64,000 bases of DNA from Halobacillus litoralis (GTDB lineage Bacteria > Bacillota > Bacilli > Bacillales > Halobacillaceae). Each line of letters starts with the position of its first letter. Within the stretch, counting starts at the first letter, position 1. Below, piece after piece: positions 18,319-26,303 of the stretch. The notes beneath the pieces are model-generated. The model ran no database searches. It worked only from the letters and a program-made list of their open reading frames with translations, and was not told where the DNA came from. Made by a program: the position numbers and the translations under genes. The DNA lies in NCBI RefSeq assembly GCF_020524085.2, contig NZ_CP129016.1, positions 2,970,001-3,034,000 on the forward strand. Reading direction: 5' to 3'.

Positions 18319-18415
18319 GGTCTTTCCTCCCCATATGTAAAACTAAAACGAGAAAAATGCCGATGGTTCCTTCAATATTCATGAAGAAATACAGCACCGG
18401 CATCCAGTCACTCAT
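18311..18415 (-). CDS. Possible 34-residue membrane peptide overlapping the spoIIIE start
   Basis: An ORF reads [11 protein letters not shown], then one hydrophobic helix to [13 protein letters not shown], and stops 8 bases inside spoIIIE, which would couple the two. Its ATG (18415) lies only 7 bases after a TATAAT box, so its mRNA could be leaderless; no ribosome binding site precedes it. A second in-frame ATG at 18403 is an alternative. I do not recognise it. It may be a real small protein, a coupling leader or chance. Confidence 0.35.
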   Translation of the reverse strand: MSDWMPVLYFFMNIEGTIGIFLVLVLHMGRKDHG

Positions 18416-18422
18416 TTATTCT

Positions 18423-18431
18423 ATTATACCA
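18423..18431 (-). promoter_or_regulatory. Extended -10 promoter of spoIIIE
   Basis: On the minus strand TGGTATAAT is a perfect extended -10 box (TGnTATAAT). The matching -35 region is poor (CGTAAC), which is common for extended -10 promoters. The start point would be near 18416, about 100 bases before spoIIIE. Confidence 0.6.
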
Positions 18432-18446
18432 TAGCCATCTACAATG

Positions 18447-18653
18447 TTACGAGTCCAACCATTGTCCTGGTTGAAGATCTGGATCCATGTAATGGGAAGG
18501 GTCTGTCGACAGAACTTGCATAATCTGCTTTTTTCCATCAGCAGATTTACGACACATTAACGGACAATTGTTATGTTCATGATACACGACCGACATTTCT
18601 TCTTCCATTGGAAAAATGTCATGTTCACTTAAGGGTGTGTATAGAATGGTCAT
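18447..18653 (-). CDS. ylzJ: YlzJ-like small protein
   Basis: This 68-residue conserved Bacillaceae protein has unknown function and is found between tepA and spoIIIE. It begins [15 protein letters not shown] and contains a [22 protein letters not shown] core. There is no membrane segment. Its start overlaps the tepA stop by 4 bases, so it is in the tepA transcript. Confidence 0.8.
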   Translation of the reverse strand: MTILYTPLSEHDIFPMEEEMSVVYHEHNNCPLMCRKSADGKKQIMQVLSTDPSHYMDPDLQPGQWLDS

Positions 18654-19369
18654 TGAACCACCTGCTGCTCAGAACCTTTACTCTGCTCTATGAGCTCGTT
18701 CAATTTTAACATGGCTTCTTTCACTCCGCCAACAGCATCAATTAGACCATGATCCACGGCTTGCTGACCGACCACATTCGTACCAATATCACGGGTGAGA
18801 TTCCCTTTATCAAACATGAGCTCTTTGAATTTATCTTCGGCTACATTGGAATGCTTCGTTACAAAGCTGATGACACGATCCTGCATTTTATCCATGTATT
18901 CAAACGTCTGGGGGACACCGATGACAAGCCCCGTCATACGGATCGGATGAATCGTCATTGTCGCCGTTTCGACAATAAACGAATAGTCCGCAGAGACAGC
19001 AATAGGAACACCGATGGAGTGTCCACCTCCTAATACGATGGATACAGTCGGTTTGGAAAGGGAAGAAATCATTTCAGAGATCGCAAGCCCAGCCTCAACG
19101 TCTCCCCCAACTGTATTTAACAGGACGACCAAGCCTTCAATTTTAGGGTTTTGTTCAATCGCAATCAATTGAGGTATTAAATGCTCATACTTCGTTGTCT
19201 TATTTTGTGATGGCAACTGAACATGTCCTTCCACCTGCCCGATAATCGGCAGCACATGGATATTGGAATCAGCCGGCTGTGGGACATTGCTTTGCCCTAG
19301 TTGCTGAATTTTGTCAACGAGAGAGGATTGCGATTTGGATTGATCTTTTTCTTTGGAATCATCTTTCAT
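18650..19369 (-). CDS. tepA: TepA, ClpP-class serine protease
   Basis: This ClpP-like protease of 239 residues is called translocation-enhancing protein in B. subtilis and has been linked to signal-peptide and spore-protein degradation. Motifs seen are the oxyanion-loop [17 protein letters not shown], the nucleophile segment [11 protein letters not shown] (Ser) and TMTIHPIRM (His). The N-terminal 40 residues are hydrophilic and rich in Lys, Ser and Gln. The ATG at 19369 is chosen because AAAGGAG lies just before it; the longer ORF up to 19459 has no such site. Confidence 0.92.
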   Translation of the reverse strand: MKDDSKEKDQSKSQSSLVDKIQQLGQSNVPQPADSNIHVLPIIGQVEGHVQLPSQNKTTKYEHLIPQLIAIEQNPKIEGLVVLLNTVGGDVEAGLAISEMISSLSKPTVSIVLGGGHSIGVPIAVSADYSFIVETATMTIHPIRMTGLVIGVPQTFEYMDKMQDRVISFVTKHSNVAEDKFKELMFDKGNLTRDIGTNVVGQQAVDHGLIDAVGGVKEAMLKLNELIEQSKGSEQQVVQ

Positions 19370-19492
19370 GGATCGATCTCCTTTCGCTCTTTTCCCGTAG
19401 TATGACTCAAACGGTGTGAAACATACTTTCAACATGAAGCTCCTGATTACTTTCTTCACAAATCCCTCATAAAAATCGTTATTAAAGTATTT

Positions 19493-20033
19493 GGCAGGTT
19501 TCTTGAAGACTCAATTTCGAGACTTTTATTGAGTGGTGGGGGCTGCGGGGAATAACTCGCTTTCCGCGGGAGCGCGGTGAGCCTCCTCGGACTGCGTCCT
19601 GTGGGGTCTCACCCTGCACTTTTTTCCCGCAGGAGTCTCGCCATTCCCCTCCGCCCTTTACCTTGGAAGATTCTCGAATCCACTACTGGAAAAATCAGCT
19701 TGTATGGTTGAGGGAAATGAATGATATCATCTTCACAGTGGGCATGTAGAACGTAAACGCTTGATACAGAGCGCTTTATGCCTGCTTAGGCTGGACGAGT
19801 GGGAGCTCTGCTTCTAGGTACAGGGGTTCGTTTTTCGTTTCATGACATGGGGTGGTTGGGAAGCTGCGAGACTCCCGTGGGAGAAAGGAGATAGGCGAGA
19901 TCCCACAGGGCGTTAGCCCGAGGAAGCTCGCCACTCCCCCACAGGAAAGCGAGTAGCTTCCCAGCCACCCCTGACTCCCATTATGGCAAACGAAACACGA
20001 AATCATCTCGAAGCCGAGTCTTCCACAATCGGG
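19493..20033 (+). repeat. Composite extragenic repeat, copy B (most complete copy)
   Basis: This is a non-coding element of about 540 bp. Its ends, 19501-19522 and 20006-20027, are imperfect inverted repeats sharing AAGACTC and TTCGAGA. Inside are a type-1 palindromic block (about 19530-19690; arms GGGGAAT at 19547-19553 and ATTCCCC near 19645) and a linker with GCTTGATACAGAGCGCTTTATGC. A type-2 palindrome (19826-20003) follows. No ORF looks real in it. It lies between dapA and tepA. Confidence 0.85.
19826..20003. repeat. Type-2 nested palindrome within copy B
   Basis: A 17-bp stem with one G-U pair (19849-19865 with 19955-19971) is continued outward by a second complementary segment (TTCGTTTTTCGTTTC with AAACGAAACACGAA). 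Inside are GGCGAG with CTCGCC and GGGC with GCCC. The whole block folds into one long branched hairpin. A related block is at about 35600-35735 in copy C, and a remnant in copy A. Confidence 0.8.
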
Positions 20034-20058
20034 AGTTTATCTATAATAGGCCAATAAA

Positions 20059-20083
20059 AAACCAGGGCGATCTGCCCTGGTTT
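20059..20083 (-). terminator. dapA terminator
   Basis: A 10-bp stem (20059-20068 with 20074-20083) with a 5-base loop overlaps the end of the dapA stop codon. It is followed on the minus strand by TTTTTTATTGG. It ends the asd-dapG-dapA transcript. Confidence 0.9.
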
Positions 20084-20954
20084 AGGTAATATGTTGCAAA
20101 CAGTTTACAATGACTGCTTCTTCGTCTTTGGTTAAAGGAACCAATGGGAGTCTTACTCCACCGGTTTCAAGTCCATGGATTTTCAAAGCTGCTTTTACAG
20201 GAGCTGGGGAAGGAGCGCTGAACATCCCATTGAACACTGGCAACAGTTTTCGATGGAGATCTCCTGCTTCTTTCCATTTACCTTCTTCAAAAAGGGAGAG
20301 CATCGATTGCATCTGATTTCCTATCACATGAGAGGAGACCGATATAATACCGTTAGCACCTACAGCGTATGCTGGAAGGGTGAGATGATCATCTCCACTG
20401 TAAATGGAAAAGTGCTCATCTGTGTATGCACGAATTTTGGCCATTCCTTCCAGGTCCCCGGTAGCTTCTTTTAAAGATACAATGTTTTCGATCTTAGAAA
20501 GTTCCATGATGGTTTCTGGTTGGATTCGTACGACCGATCTTCCTGGTACATTATAAATCATCACAGGAAGCTTCACGGATCCTGCAATGGTTTTAAAATG
20601 TTGATAGAGTCCATCTTGATTCGGTTTATTGTAGTAAGGAGCGACAAGCATGATGGCATCTACGCCTGTGGCTTCGGCTCTTTTAGATAACTTTATGGAT
20701 GATTCTGTGCTGTTACTCCCTGTTCCTGCAATAACAGGTACACGTCCGTCGACTGTTTTCACGACATGACTCCATAAGCTTACTTTTTCATCAGCTGTCA
20801 ACGTCGGAGATTCACCCGTCGTTCCAGCAATGACAAGTCCGTCGCTTCCATTTTTTAATAAATATTCGACCAGCTCAGTCGTTTTATCGAAATCAATCTC
20901 ACCATGCCGATCAAACGGAGTCACCATGGCTGTTAAAACCTTTCCGAAATTCAT
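20082..20954 (-). CDS. dapA: 4-hydroxy-tetrahydrodipicolinate synthase
   Basis: DapA condenses pyruvate with aspartate semialdehyde, the first committed step to diaminopimelate, lysine and dipicolinate. The 290 residues contain the signature GTTGES (44-49), the catalytic Tyr in MIYNVPGRS and the Schiff-base Lys in VSLKEATGD. Its start overlaps dapG by 4 bases. With asd, dapG and spoVFAB upstream, the locus supplies dipicolinic acid for spores as well as cell-wall precursor. Confidence 0.97.
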   Translation of the reverse strand: MNFGKVLTAMVTPFDRHGEIDFDKTTELVEYLLKNGSDGLVIAGTTGESPTLTADEKVSLWSHVVKTVDGRVPVIAGTGSNSTESSIKLSKRAEATGVDAIMLVAPYYNKPNQDGLYQHFKTIAGSVKLPVMIYNVPGRSVVRIQPETIMELSKIENIVSLKEATGDLEGMAKIRAYTDEHFSIYSGDDHLTLPAYAVGANGIISVSSHVIGNQMQSMLSLFEEGKWKEAGDLHRKLLPVFNGMFSAPSPAPVKAALKIHGLETGGVRLPLVPLTKDEEAVIVNCLQHIT

Positions 20955-22192
20955 GTCAGTTGTTCCCCTTTCTTGGGTGCTTTGCTCAATCGGAAAGTTT
21001 TATGGAGAGCGTTGACCGCTTCTATAAGGTCATCTTCCTTGACCAGAACCCAGATTGTCGTATGGGAATCAGCGGATTGGAGAATCTGAATGCCACGATC
21101 AGTCAATGTTTGAACTATTTCTGCTGTTACCCCCGGAATGCCAGTAATACCAGCCCCGACTGTAGAAACTTTTGCACAGCCTTCTCTCACTTCTGGTTCA
21201 TAACCGAGTTCCTCAAGAATTTGGATTGCTTTGTCTGTATAAATGTGGTTGATGGTGTAAAGGACACCGCTGGGAGATATATTGATGAAGTCTACGGATA
21301 TATTGGCGGATGCCATGGATTTAAATACGTCGGATTGTAGTTTGGAAGGATCTTCTTTTGATTGAACTTTGATTTGTGAGAGTCCATCCATATGAGCGAT
21401 ACCAGTTACGGTTCGTTCTGAAATGTCTCTTCCTCTTCGATCTTCTTTTGTGCCCGTCACAAGGGTCCCTGGAAGATCAGAGTATGTGGAGCGTACACGG
21501 ATGGGGACCTTCGCATACATGGCAATTTCTACAGCCCTCGGGTGGATGACTTTTGCTCCTTGGTATGCCAAGTTGCAAATCTCATTGTACGTGATGGTAT
21601 TCAGAGGTCTCGCTTCTTGAACCAGTCGTGGATCTGCGGTCATGATTCCTTCTACATCTGTGAAAATATCGATATAATCTGAGTGTAAAGCCGCTCCTAA
21701 AGCAGCAGCTGTTGTGTCACTGCCTCCGCGACCAATCGTTGTCATTTCCCCTTGAATGGTCTGACCTTGAAACCCTGCAACAACAACGACTTCGTGTTTT
21801 TTCAGTTCTTCTAAAATCCTGCCAGGGTTTACTTGAGTAATTTTAGCTTTAGTAAAATCTCCATTGGTCATAATTCCTGCTTGAGCTCCTGTTAACGATA
21901 CAGCGTTTACACCAGCCAGATTCAACTCATGAGCAAAAACGATCGAAGAAATCGTCTCTCCGCATGACATCATCAAATCCTGCTCTCTTGGCGAAACCTT
22001 TGTTTTAGGGAAGTCAATTAACCCAAGCAACGTATCTGTGGCATATGGACTACCTTTTCTCCCCATAGCTGAAACGGTAACAACGACTTTAAATCCTTCT
22101 TTCAAGCCGTTTTTTACATGGTGGATGGCCCGGGACCGACTCTCTTGGTCCCGGACGGACGTTCCACCGAACTTTTGTACAAGTAGCTTCAT
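20951..22192 (-). CDS. dapG: Aspartokinase I
   Basis: This enzyme phosphorylates aspartate to open the aspartate pathway. The 413-residue product has the kinase motif KFGGTSV at residues 7-13 and the TTIGRGGSDTTA nucleotide/aspartate region. Two C-terminal ACT domains follow from about residue 265 (SQIKVQSKEDPSKLQ; AGITGIPGVTAEIVQTL). B. subtilis DapG is the diaminopimelate-sensitive isozyme; this assignment follows operon position. RBS GAGGTGG precedes the ATG. No lysine riboswitch is seen. Confidence 0.95.
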   Translation of the reverse strand: MKLLVQKFGGTSVRDQESRSRAIHHVKNGLKEGFKVVVTVSAMGRKGSPYATDTLLGLIDFPKTKVSPREQDLMMSCGETISSIVFAHELNLAGVNAVSLTGAQAGIMTNGDFTKAKITQVNPGRILEELKKHEVVVVAGFQGQTIQGEMTTIGRGGSDTTAAALGAALHSDYIDIFTDVEGIMTADPRLVQEARPLNTITYNEICNLAYQGAKVIHPRAVEIAMYAKVPIRVRSTYSDLPGTLVTGTKEDRRGRDISERTVTGIAHMDGLSQIKVQSKEDPSKLQSDVFKSMASANISVDFINISPSGVLYTINHIYTDKAIQILEELGYEPEVREGCAKVSTVGAGITGIPGVTAEIVQTLTDRGIQILQSADSHTTIWVLVKEDDLIEAVNALHKTFRLSKAPKKGEQLT

Positions 22193-22217
22193 TTGGCCAC
22201 CTCAACTCAATAAAAGT

Positions 22218-23264
22218 TTACAGCCACTCATTCGCAATTAAGCGTTCTGCAATTTGCACGGAATTCCATGCTGCACCTTTTAACAAGTTATCTGATACAA
22301 CCCATAAATGGAATCCTTTCTCATCATCAAGATCTTTTCTAATCCTGCCGACAAAAACATCTCGCTTTTCGGCCGCACTTAATGGTGTCGGGTATGTTTG
22401 GGTAGCAGGATCATCTTCGAGAACGATTCCAGGCGCTTCATTCATCAACTGTTTGACTTCTTCAACCGTAACCCCTTCTTTTTCTACTTCAATATATACA
22501 CTCTCCGCGTGAGATGTGAAGAAAGGAAGGCGTACACAAGTAGCTGCAACAGAAAGATCCGGTGCATGCATGATCTTTTTCGTTTCATTGATCATTTTCA
22601 TTTCCTCGAATGTATAACCATTATCCTGAAAGACATCAATCTGTGGCAGCGCATTAAATGCAATCGGATAGTGCTTTTTATCTCCTTTCACTGGAAGGAG
22701 ATTAGCCTCAAGCTCTTCCCCATTCAAGAAGGATTGCGATTGTTCCCGCAATTCCTCGGCAGCTTCATTTCCAGCTCCAGAAACAGCTTGGTATGTGGAA
22801 ACAATGACACGGTTCATGCCGTAAGCTTTACGAACCGGCTCAAGAGCAGCCACCATTTGAATGGTCGAACAGTTTGGATTAGCAATGATCCCTTTATGTT
22901 CCTTCATATCTGCTTCGTTAACTTCAGGTACTACAAGAGGTACACCTTCTGTCATACGGAAAGCACTCGTATTATCGATGACCACTGCTCCATGCTTCAC
23001 TGCTTCAGGAGCCAGCTTCTTAGATATAGACCCTCCAGCAGAAAACAGAGCAATGTCTACATCTTTGAAGCTTTCAGATGTCGCTTCTTCCAGCGTGTAT
23101 TCTTCACCATTGAACACCATTTTCGATCCTGCAGATCGACTTGATGAGAGTAGCTTTAAGTTTCCAACTGGAAAATTCCGATCTTCCAAAGTCTCCAGCA
23201 TCTTTTGTCCGACGGCCCCAGTCGCCCCGACGACGGCTACATTATATTTTTTAGTTTCACTCAT
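22218..23264 (-). CDS. asd: Aspartate-semialdehyde dehydrogenase
   Basis: Asd reduces aspartyl phosphate to aspartate semialdehyde with NADPH. It has the dinucleotide motif [10 protein letters not shown] at residues 11-20, the catalytic Cys132 in NPNCSTIQ, and a downstream [10 protein letters not shown] with the active-site His. The ATG at 23264 gives 348 residues with RBS AGAGGATG. An upstream in-frame ATG (23387) would add 41 residues not seen in the family and overlap spoVFB. The 103-base gap after spoVFB suggests it also has its own promoter. Confidence 0.96.
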   Translation of the reverse strand: MSETKKYNVAVVGATGAVGQKMLETLEDRNFPVGNLKLLSSSRSAGSKMVFNGEEYTLEEATSESFKDVDIALFSAGGSISKKLAPEAVKHGAVVIDNTSAFRMTEGVPLVVPEVNEADMKEHKGIIANPNCSTIQMVAALEPVRKAYGMNRVIVSTYQAVSGAGNEAAEELREQSQSFLNGEELEANLLPVKGDKKHYPIAFNALPQIDVFQDNGYTFEEMKMINETKKIMHAPDLSVAATCVRLPFFTSHAESVYIEVEKEGVTVEEVKQLMNEAPGIVLEDDPATQTYPTPLSAAEKRDVFVGRIRKDLDDEKGFHLWVVSDNLLKGAAWNSVQIAERLIANEWL

Positions 23265-23367
23265 ATTCGGCATCCTCTCTTGTATATCATTTGTAAGAAT
23301 AGTAAGACATGTCACTATTTTTGTTATTTTATCATATTTACAAGAACACCTGGTATGAAAAAAAGAA

Positions 23368-23967
23368 TTAATTCGGATACCTTTCAATTAATACGGGTTG
23401 ATGCTGCTTTCCTTCGAGAGCTGCTTCAATCGTTTCTGGGATCAATGTCATATCCGCTACCAATGAATTCGGCTTTTGGAAAGGATGGTCCTGACCTAAA
23501 GGTACAAAGTAAATGTTTTTCGTTGCCATTAGACGCATGATGTTCACACCATTCAATCCGAGAGCATCATTTGTTGATACGGCCACGACAACTGGACTTT
23601 CATTCCTCAAGGTCGCCTTAGCAGCCATCAACACAGGGGAGTCCGTCAGCGCATTTGCGAATTTACTTGTCGAGTTTCCCGTAAGTGGGGCAATAAGCAT
23701 ACAGTCCAAAGGACGTTTAGGTCCAAGGGGTTCTGCATCAGGAATCGTCAGAATCGGTTCTTCACCTGTAATTTCTTTTATTTTTTCTAAATGTTCAGAT
23801 GCATCCCCAAAACGGGTATCCGTTTTTTGTACAGTGTAGGATAAAACAGGAACCACGGTTGCTCCGAGGTCGACGAGCTCCTGCATGACAGGAAAAACCT
23901 CATGGTACGTACAATGGGATCCAGTTAACCCGAATCCGATCACTTTCCCTTTTAATTTAGACATCAT
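23368..23967 (-). CDS. spoVFB: Dipicolinate synthase subunit B
   Basis: This is the flavoprotein-like subunit of dipicolinate synthase, made in the mother cell, 199 residues. The start [23 protein letters not shown] is typical of the subunit, and a phosphopantothenoylcysteine-decarboxylase-like segment ([25 protein letters not shown]) follows. Two ATGs are possible, at 23967 and 23964; the family start fits the second. It overlaps spoVFA, and AAAGGAG at the spoVFA end serves as its ribosome binding site. Confidence 0.93.
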   Translation of the reverse strand: MMSKLKGKVIGFGLTGSHCTYHEVFPVMQELVDLGATVVPVLSYTVQKTDTRFGDASEHLEKIKEITGEEPILTIPDAEPLGPKRPLDCMLIAPLTGNSTSKFANALTDSPVLMAAKATLRNESPVVVAVSTNDALGLNGVNIMRLMATKNIYFVPLGQDHPFQKPNSLVADMTLIPETIEAALEGKQHQPVLIERYPN

Positions 23968-24857
23968 TCATTCTCCTTTCGTGAACCTTCCTGAACAATT
24001 CGAGACACGACATCTGCTATGATTCTCCCTGCCGTTTTTGGAGCTACGATTCCCGGCAGACCTGGGGCAAGTAGTGCTTTGATTCCACGTTTATCTGCAT
24101 AACGAAAATCAGTTCCTCCCGGTTTGGATGCAAGATCCAAAATCATTGCATGTGATGGCAACTGTTTAATTACAGAAGCATCCACCACCAGGTGGGGAAC
24201 GGTATTCAGTAAAATGTCACATGACATATCTTCATTCACTAAGTCATTCATATCAATCGGTTCTAGACCCATTTCATAAACTCTTGCCGCTGCTTTTGAA
24301 GAACGTACTCCAACAGATACTTCGGCACCAAGGTGGTCAAACGTGCGTGCAAGACTCATCCCTACCCTACCAAGACCAAGCACAATGACTTTTGATCCGT
24401 GAATCGTAAAATCGGTATGTTGAATGATCAACATGAGAGTCCCTTCTACGGTAGGAATAGAATTATAAATGGCAACATCATCCCGATCCATTAAGGGGAT
24501 GAGGGTCCGATTAGTTTTAGCAGCTAAATCTCTTAAATGATCATTGGCGATTCCAGAAAACACTTGGCAATGGTCAGGTGTCCTTTTCAACCATTCTTCT
24601 GACAAATGGATGAGCTGGTTGGAGAAGATTCCTTCAATTTTTCCCTCCGAATCCGTTCATGGTACAGGAAGGATGATGGCATCCAATTTTTCCACCTGCT
24701 CGCTGTCGAAGTCAAGGTCGATGGCTTCTCTAAAGCTTTCATTCAGTTGGTCGAACCCAGCCAAATAGACGGTGGCATCCCACTCATTCAACCTTCGAAT
24801 AAGTTCGATTTGCCGGGCATCGCCCCCTATGACTGCTACATGATATCCTGTTAGCAT
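23964..24857 (-). pseudogene. spoVFA: Dipicolinate synthase subunit A, interrupted by in-frame TGA
   Basis: This is the NAD(P)-binding subunit of dipicolinate synthase. The full frame is 298 codons, the family length, but codon 67 is TGA (24659-24657). Before it the product reads MLTGYHVAVIGGDARQIELI to LDAIILPVP. After it the same frame continues with TDSEGKIEGIFSN and the intact GLGRVGMSLART Rossmann motif and LLAPGLPGIVAPKTAGRI. No frame change is needed. It may be a sequence error or a nonsense mutation; if real, spores would lack normal dipicolinate. A sigma-K-type promoter precedes it. Confidence 0.85.
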
Positions 24858-24894
24858 CCCGGATGTCTCCTTTATCTAGTATCTTATCTCCTTG

Positions 24895-24921
24895 TATCCT
24901 ATGCCGGAATGCGGAGTTAGT
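24895..24921 (-). promoter_or_regulatory. Predicted sigma-K promoter of spoVFA-spoVFB
   Basis: On the minus strand the -10 element CATAGGATA fits the sigma-K consensus CATAnnnTA, with the short -35 AC 16 bases upstream. The start point would be about 30 bases before the spoVFA ATG. In B. subtilis this operon is transcribed by sigma-K in the mother cell, in agreement. Confidence 0.7.
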
Positions 24922-24934
24922 GATTTCGATTAGC

Positions 24935-24968
24935 AAACAAAAAACACTGCAGCTCAGGCTGCAGTGTT
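24935..24968 (-). terminator. ymxH terminator
   Basis: An 11-bp perfect stem (24943-24953 with 24958-24968) with a 4-base loop is followed on the minus strand by TTTTTTGTTTG. It lies at the ymxH stop codon and isolates ymxH from spoVFA. Confidence 0.92.
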
Positions 24969-25204
24969 CATCGTTTTTTTAAAAGGATCGTTTCCTCACC
25001 AATGGTTTCAATTTGACTCCAATCGATCGTCATTTCTTTTTTGGAAGATCCGAAACCAATGAATCCCTGATTCATGATGATCAATGACTTGATCACTCCA
25101 GAATCAGGATCAATGATCAAGTCCGCTTTTCCCAGAATACCCAATTTCTCCCCATTCTCTACATCAATCACTTGTTTTTGAGCCAAAGATTTCATTCTCA
25201 CCAC
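24968..25204 (-). CDS. ymxH: YmxH, YlmC/YmxH family PRC-barrel protein
   Basis: This 78-residue PRC-barrel-like protein is associated with sporulation loci and has no known activity. The barrel consists of short beta strands with Gly turns (LGILGKADLIIDPDSG, then IDWSQIETIGEETILLK). The start is GTG at 25204, supported by AAGGAG 7 bases upstream; ATG at 25195 is an alternative. The M16 protease gene mlpA (ymxG), next to ymxH in B. subtilis, is absent. Confidence 0.85.
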   Translation of the reverse strand: MVRMKSLAQKQVIDVENGEKLGILGKADLIIDPDSGVIKSLIIMNQGFIGFGSSKKEMTIDWSQIETIGEETILLKKR

Positions 25205-25222
25205 GGCTACTCTCCTTCTTCT

Positions 25223-26143
25223 CTATCTCTCTTCACTCAATAATTTTTGCAGGGAAGACAGTTTGTACCCTTTATCTTTAATTTGTTCAATTAGTACTGG
25301 AAGGCTTTCTACTGTCACCTCGGTCGGATGCATAAGGATGGTGGCACCATTATGGACCTTATTCATGACCCTTGTAATCAGTACATCCGAAGTTGGCTTT
25401 TTCCAATCGATTGTATCTACTGTCCACAAGATGGTTTCCATATCCATTTCATCTGCCGCTTCCACAGTAGCCGTATTAAAGCTGCCGGACGGTGGAGCGA
25501 AATATTTCACTTTTTCTTTAGTCAACGCGAATAATAGCTCATCCGCCTGTTCTAAGTTTGCTTTTGCTTGTTCCTTTGTCATTCTACCCATGTCCTTATG
25601 CCTGTACCCATGACTGCCGATTGTATGTCCTTCCTCTTCGATCATCTGCACGAGGTGTGTAAAATCATTCGCAAAGGCTCCATCAATGAAGAAGGTCGCT
25701 TTCACTTGGTGCTCGTTTAAAATCTCCACCATGTCCGGAATGTATTCTTCACCCCAGGAGACGTTGATTAGGAAAGAAACGGATTCTTTATCCGGGTGAC
25801 CTCTATATATAGGAGAAGCCGGTAAGTCCTCTAAAGAAACCTCAGGCTTGATCAATTTATAGACATACAATTCAGGATTATACTTGCCGTGTTTTTGCAT
25901 TTTCCTATAAGAGGCTTCGACATCTACTTTCCGACCAACAATCCCCGGTGTCTTTTTCCATACAGAATCGAGCTTCGCATCCTGTGCTTCCCATTCGAAT
26001 TCTTCTTTTTCAGCCTGGATTTTTTGGTAGATGGTATCTTCTTTATTAACGGTTACGACATGGTCTGCAGTTAAAAAAGCCATGCCAAACCCTATAAAAA
26101 AACAGAGATTGACGCTGAATAATACGATTAATCTGAAGCTCAT
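25223..26143 (-). CDS. ylxY: YlxY, polysaccharide deacetylase-like sporulation protein
   Basis: This is a NodB-fold protein of 306 residues with an N-terminal signal anchor (residues 3-25). The domain from about residue 120 keeps the metal-ligand region GHTIGSHGYRHKDM. The first motif, which should hold the catalytic Asp (TFDDG), is INVSWGEE. It therefore probably lacks normal deacetylase activity. B. subtilis YlxY occupies the same place between pnpA and the spoVF genes. It is probably exported to act on the cell or spore wall. Confidence 0.9.
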   Translation of the reverse strand: MSFRLIVLFSVNLCFFIGFGMAFLTADHVVTVNKEDTIYQKIQAEKEEFEWEAQDAKLDSVWKKTPGIVGRKVDVEASYRKMQKHGKYNPELYVYKLIKPEVSLEDLPASPIYRGHPDKESVSFLINVSWGEEYIPDMVEILNEHQVKATFFIDGAFANDFTHLVQMIEEEGHTIGSHGYRHKDMGRMTKEQAKANLEQADELLFALTKEKVKYFAPPSGSFNTATVEAADEMDMETILWTVDTIDWKKPTSDVLITRVMNKVHNGATILMHPTEVTVESLPVLIEQIKDKGYKLSSLQKLLSEER

Positions 26144-26254
26144 GGACCATCACCCCTATTCCATTCTATGGGGCATGTCCTTGTTCTAGACCAAAATTAC
26201 GCACTACTCTCTATTCCCAATCTCCTTACAAAAGTTTCAAGAAGAATGTTAGGC

Positions 26255-26289
26255 AAAAAAAAAAGAGACTGGCAAGCCAGTATCTCTTC
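26255..26289 (-). terminator. pnpA terminator
   Basis: A 12-13 bp stem (about 26262-26273 with 26276-26288) with a 2-4 base loop is followed on the minus strand by a run of ten T residues. It lies 15 bases past the pnpA stop. Confidence 0.93.
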
Positions 26290-26303
26290 TTTACGTAACC
26301 TTA

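Larger units (their letters stand above)
19370..20081. other. tepA-dapA intergenic region
   Basis: This 712-bp stretch has no gene. It holds composite repeat copy B (19493-20033), the dapA terminator hairpin at its upper edge, and about 120 bases of tepA leader in which I found no clear promoter. Confidence 0.8.

Noticed and set aside
19776-20006. Minus-strand 76-codon ORF inside repeat copy B
   Set aside because: It is a frame through the type-2 palindrome with no family resemblance; repeat structure explains the sequence.
22193-22217. Lysine riboswitch before dapG
   Set aside because: Only 25 bases separate asd and dapG; there is no room for the structure.
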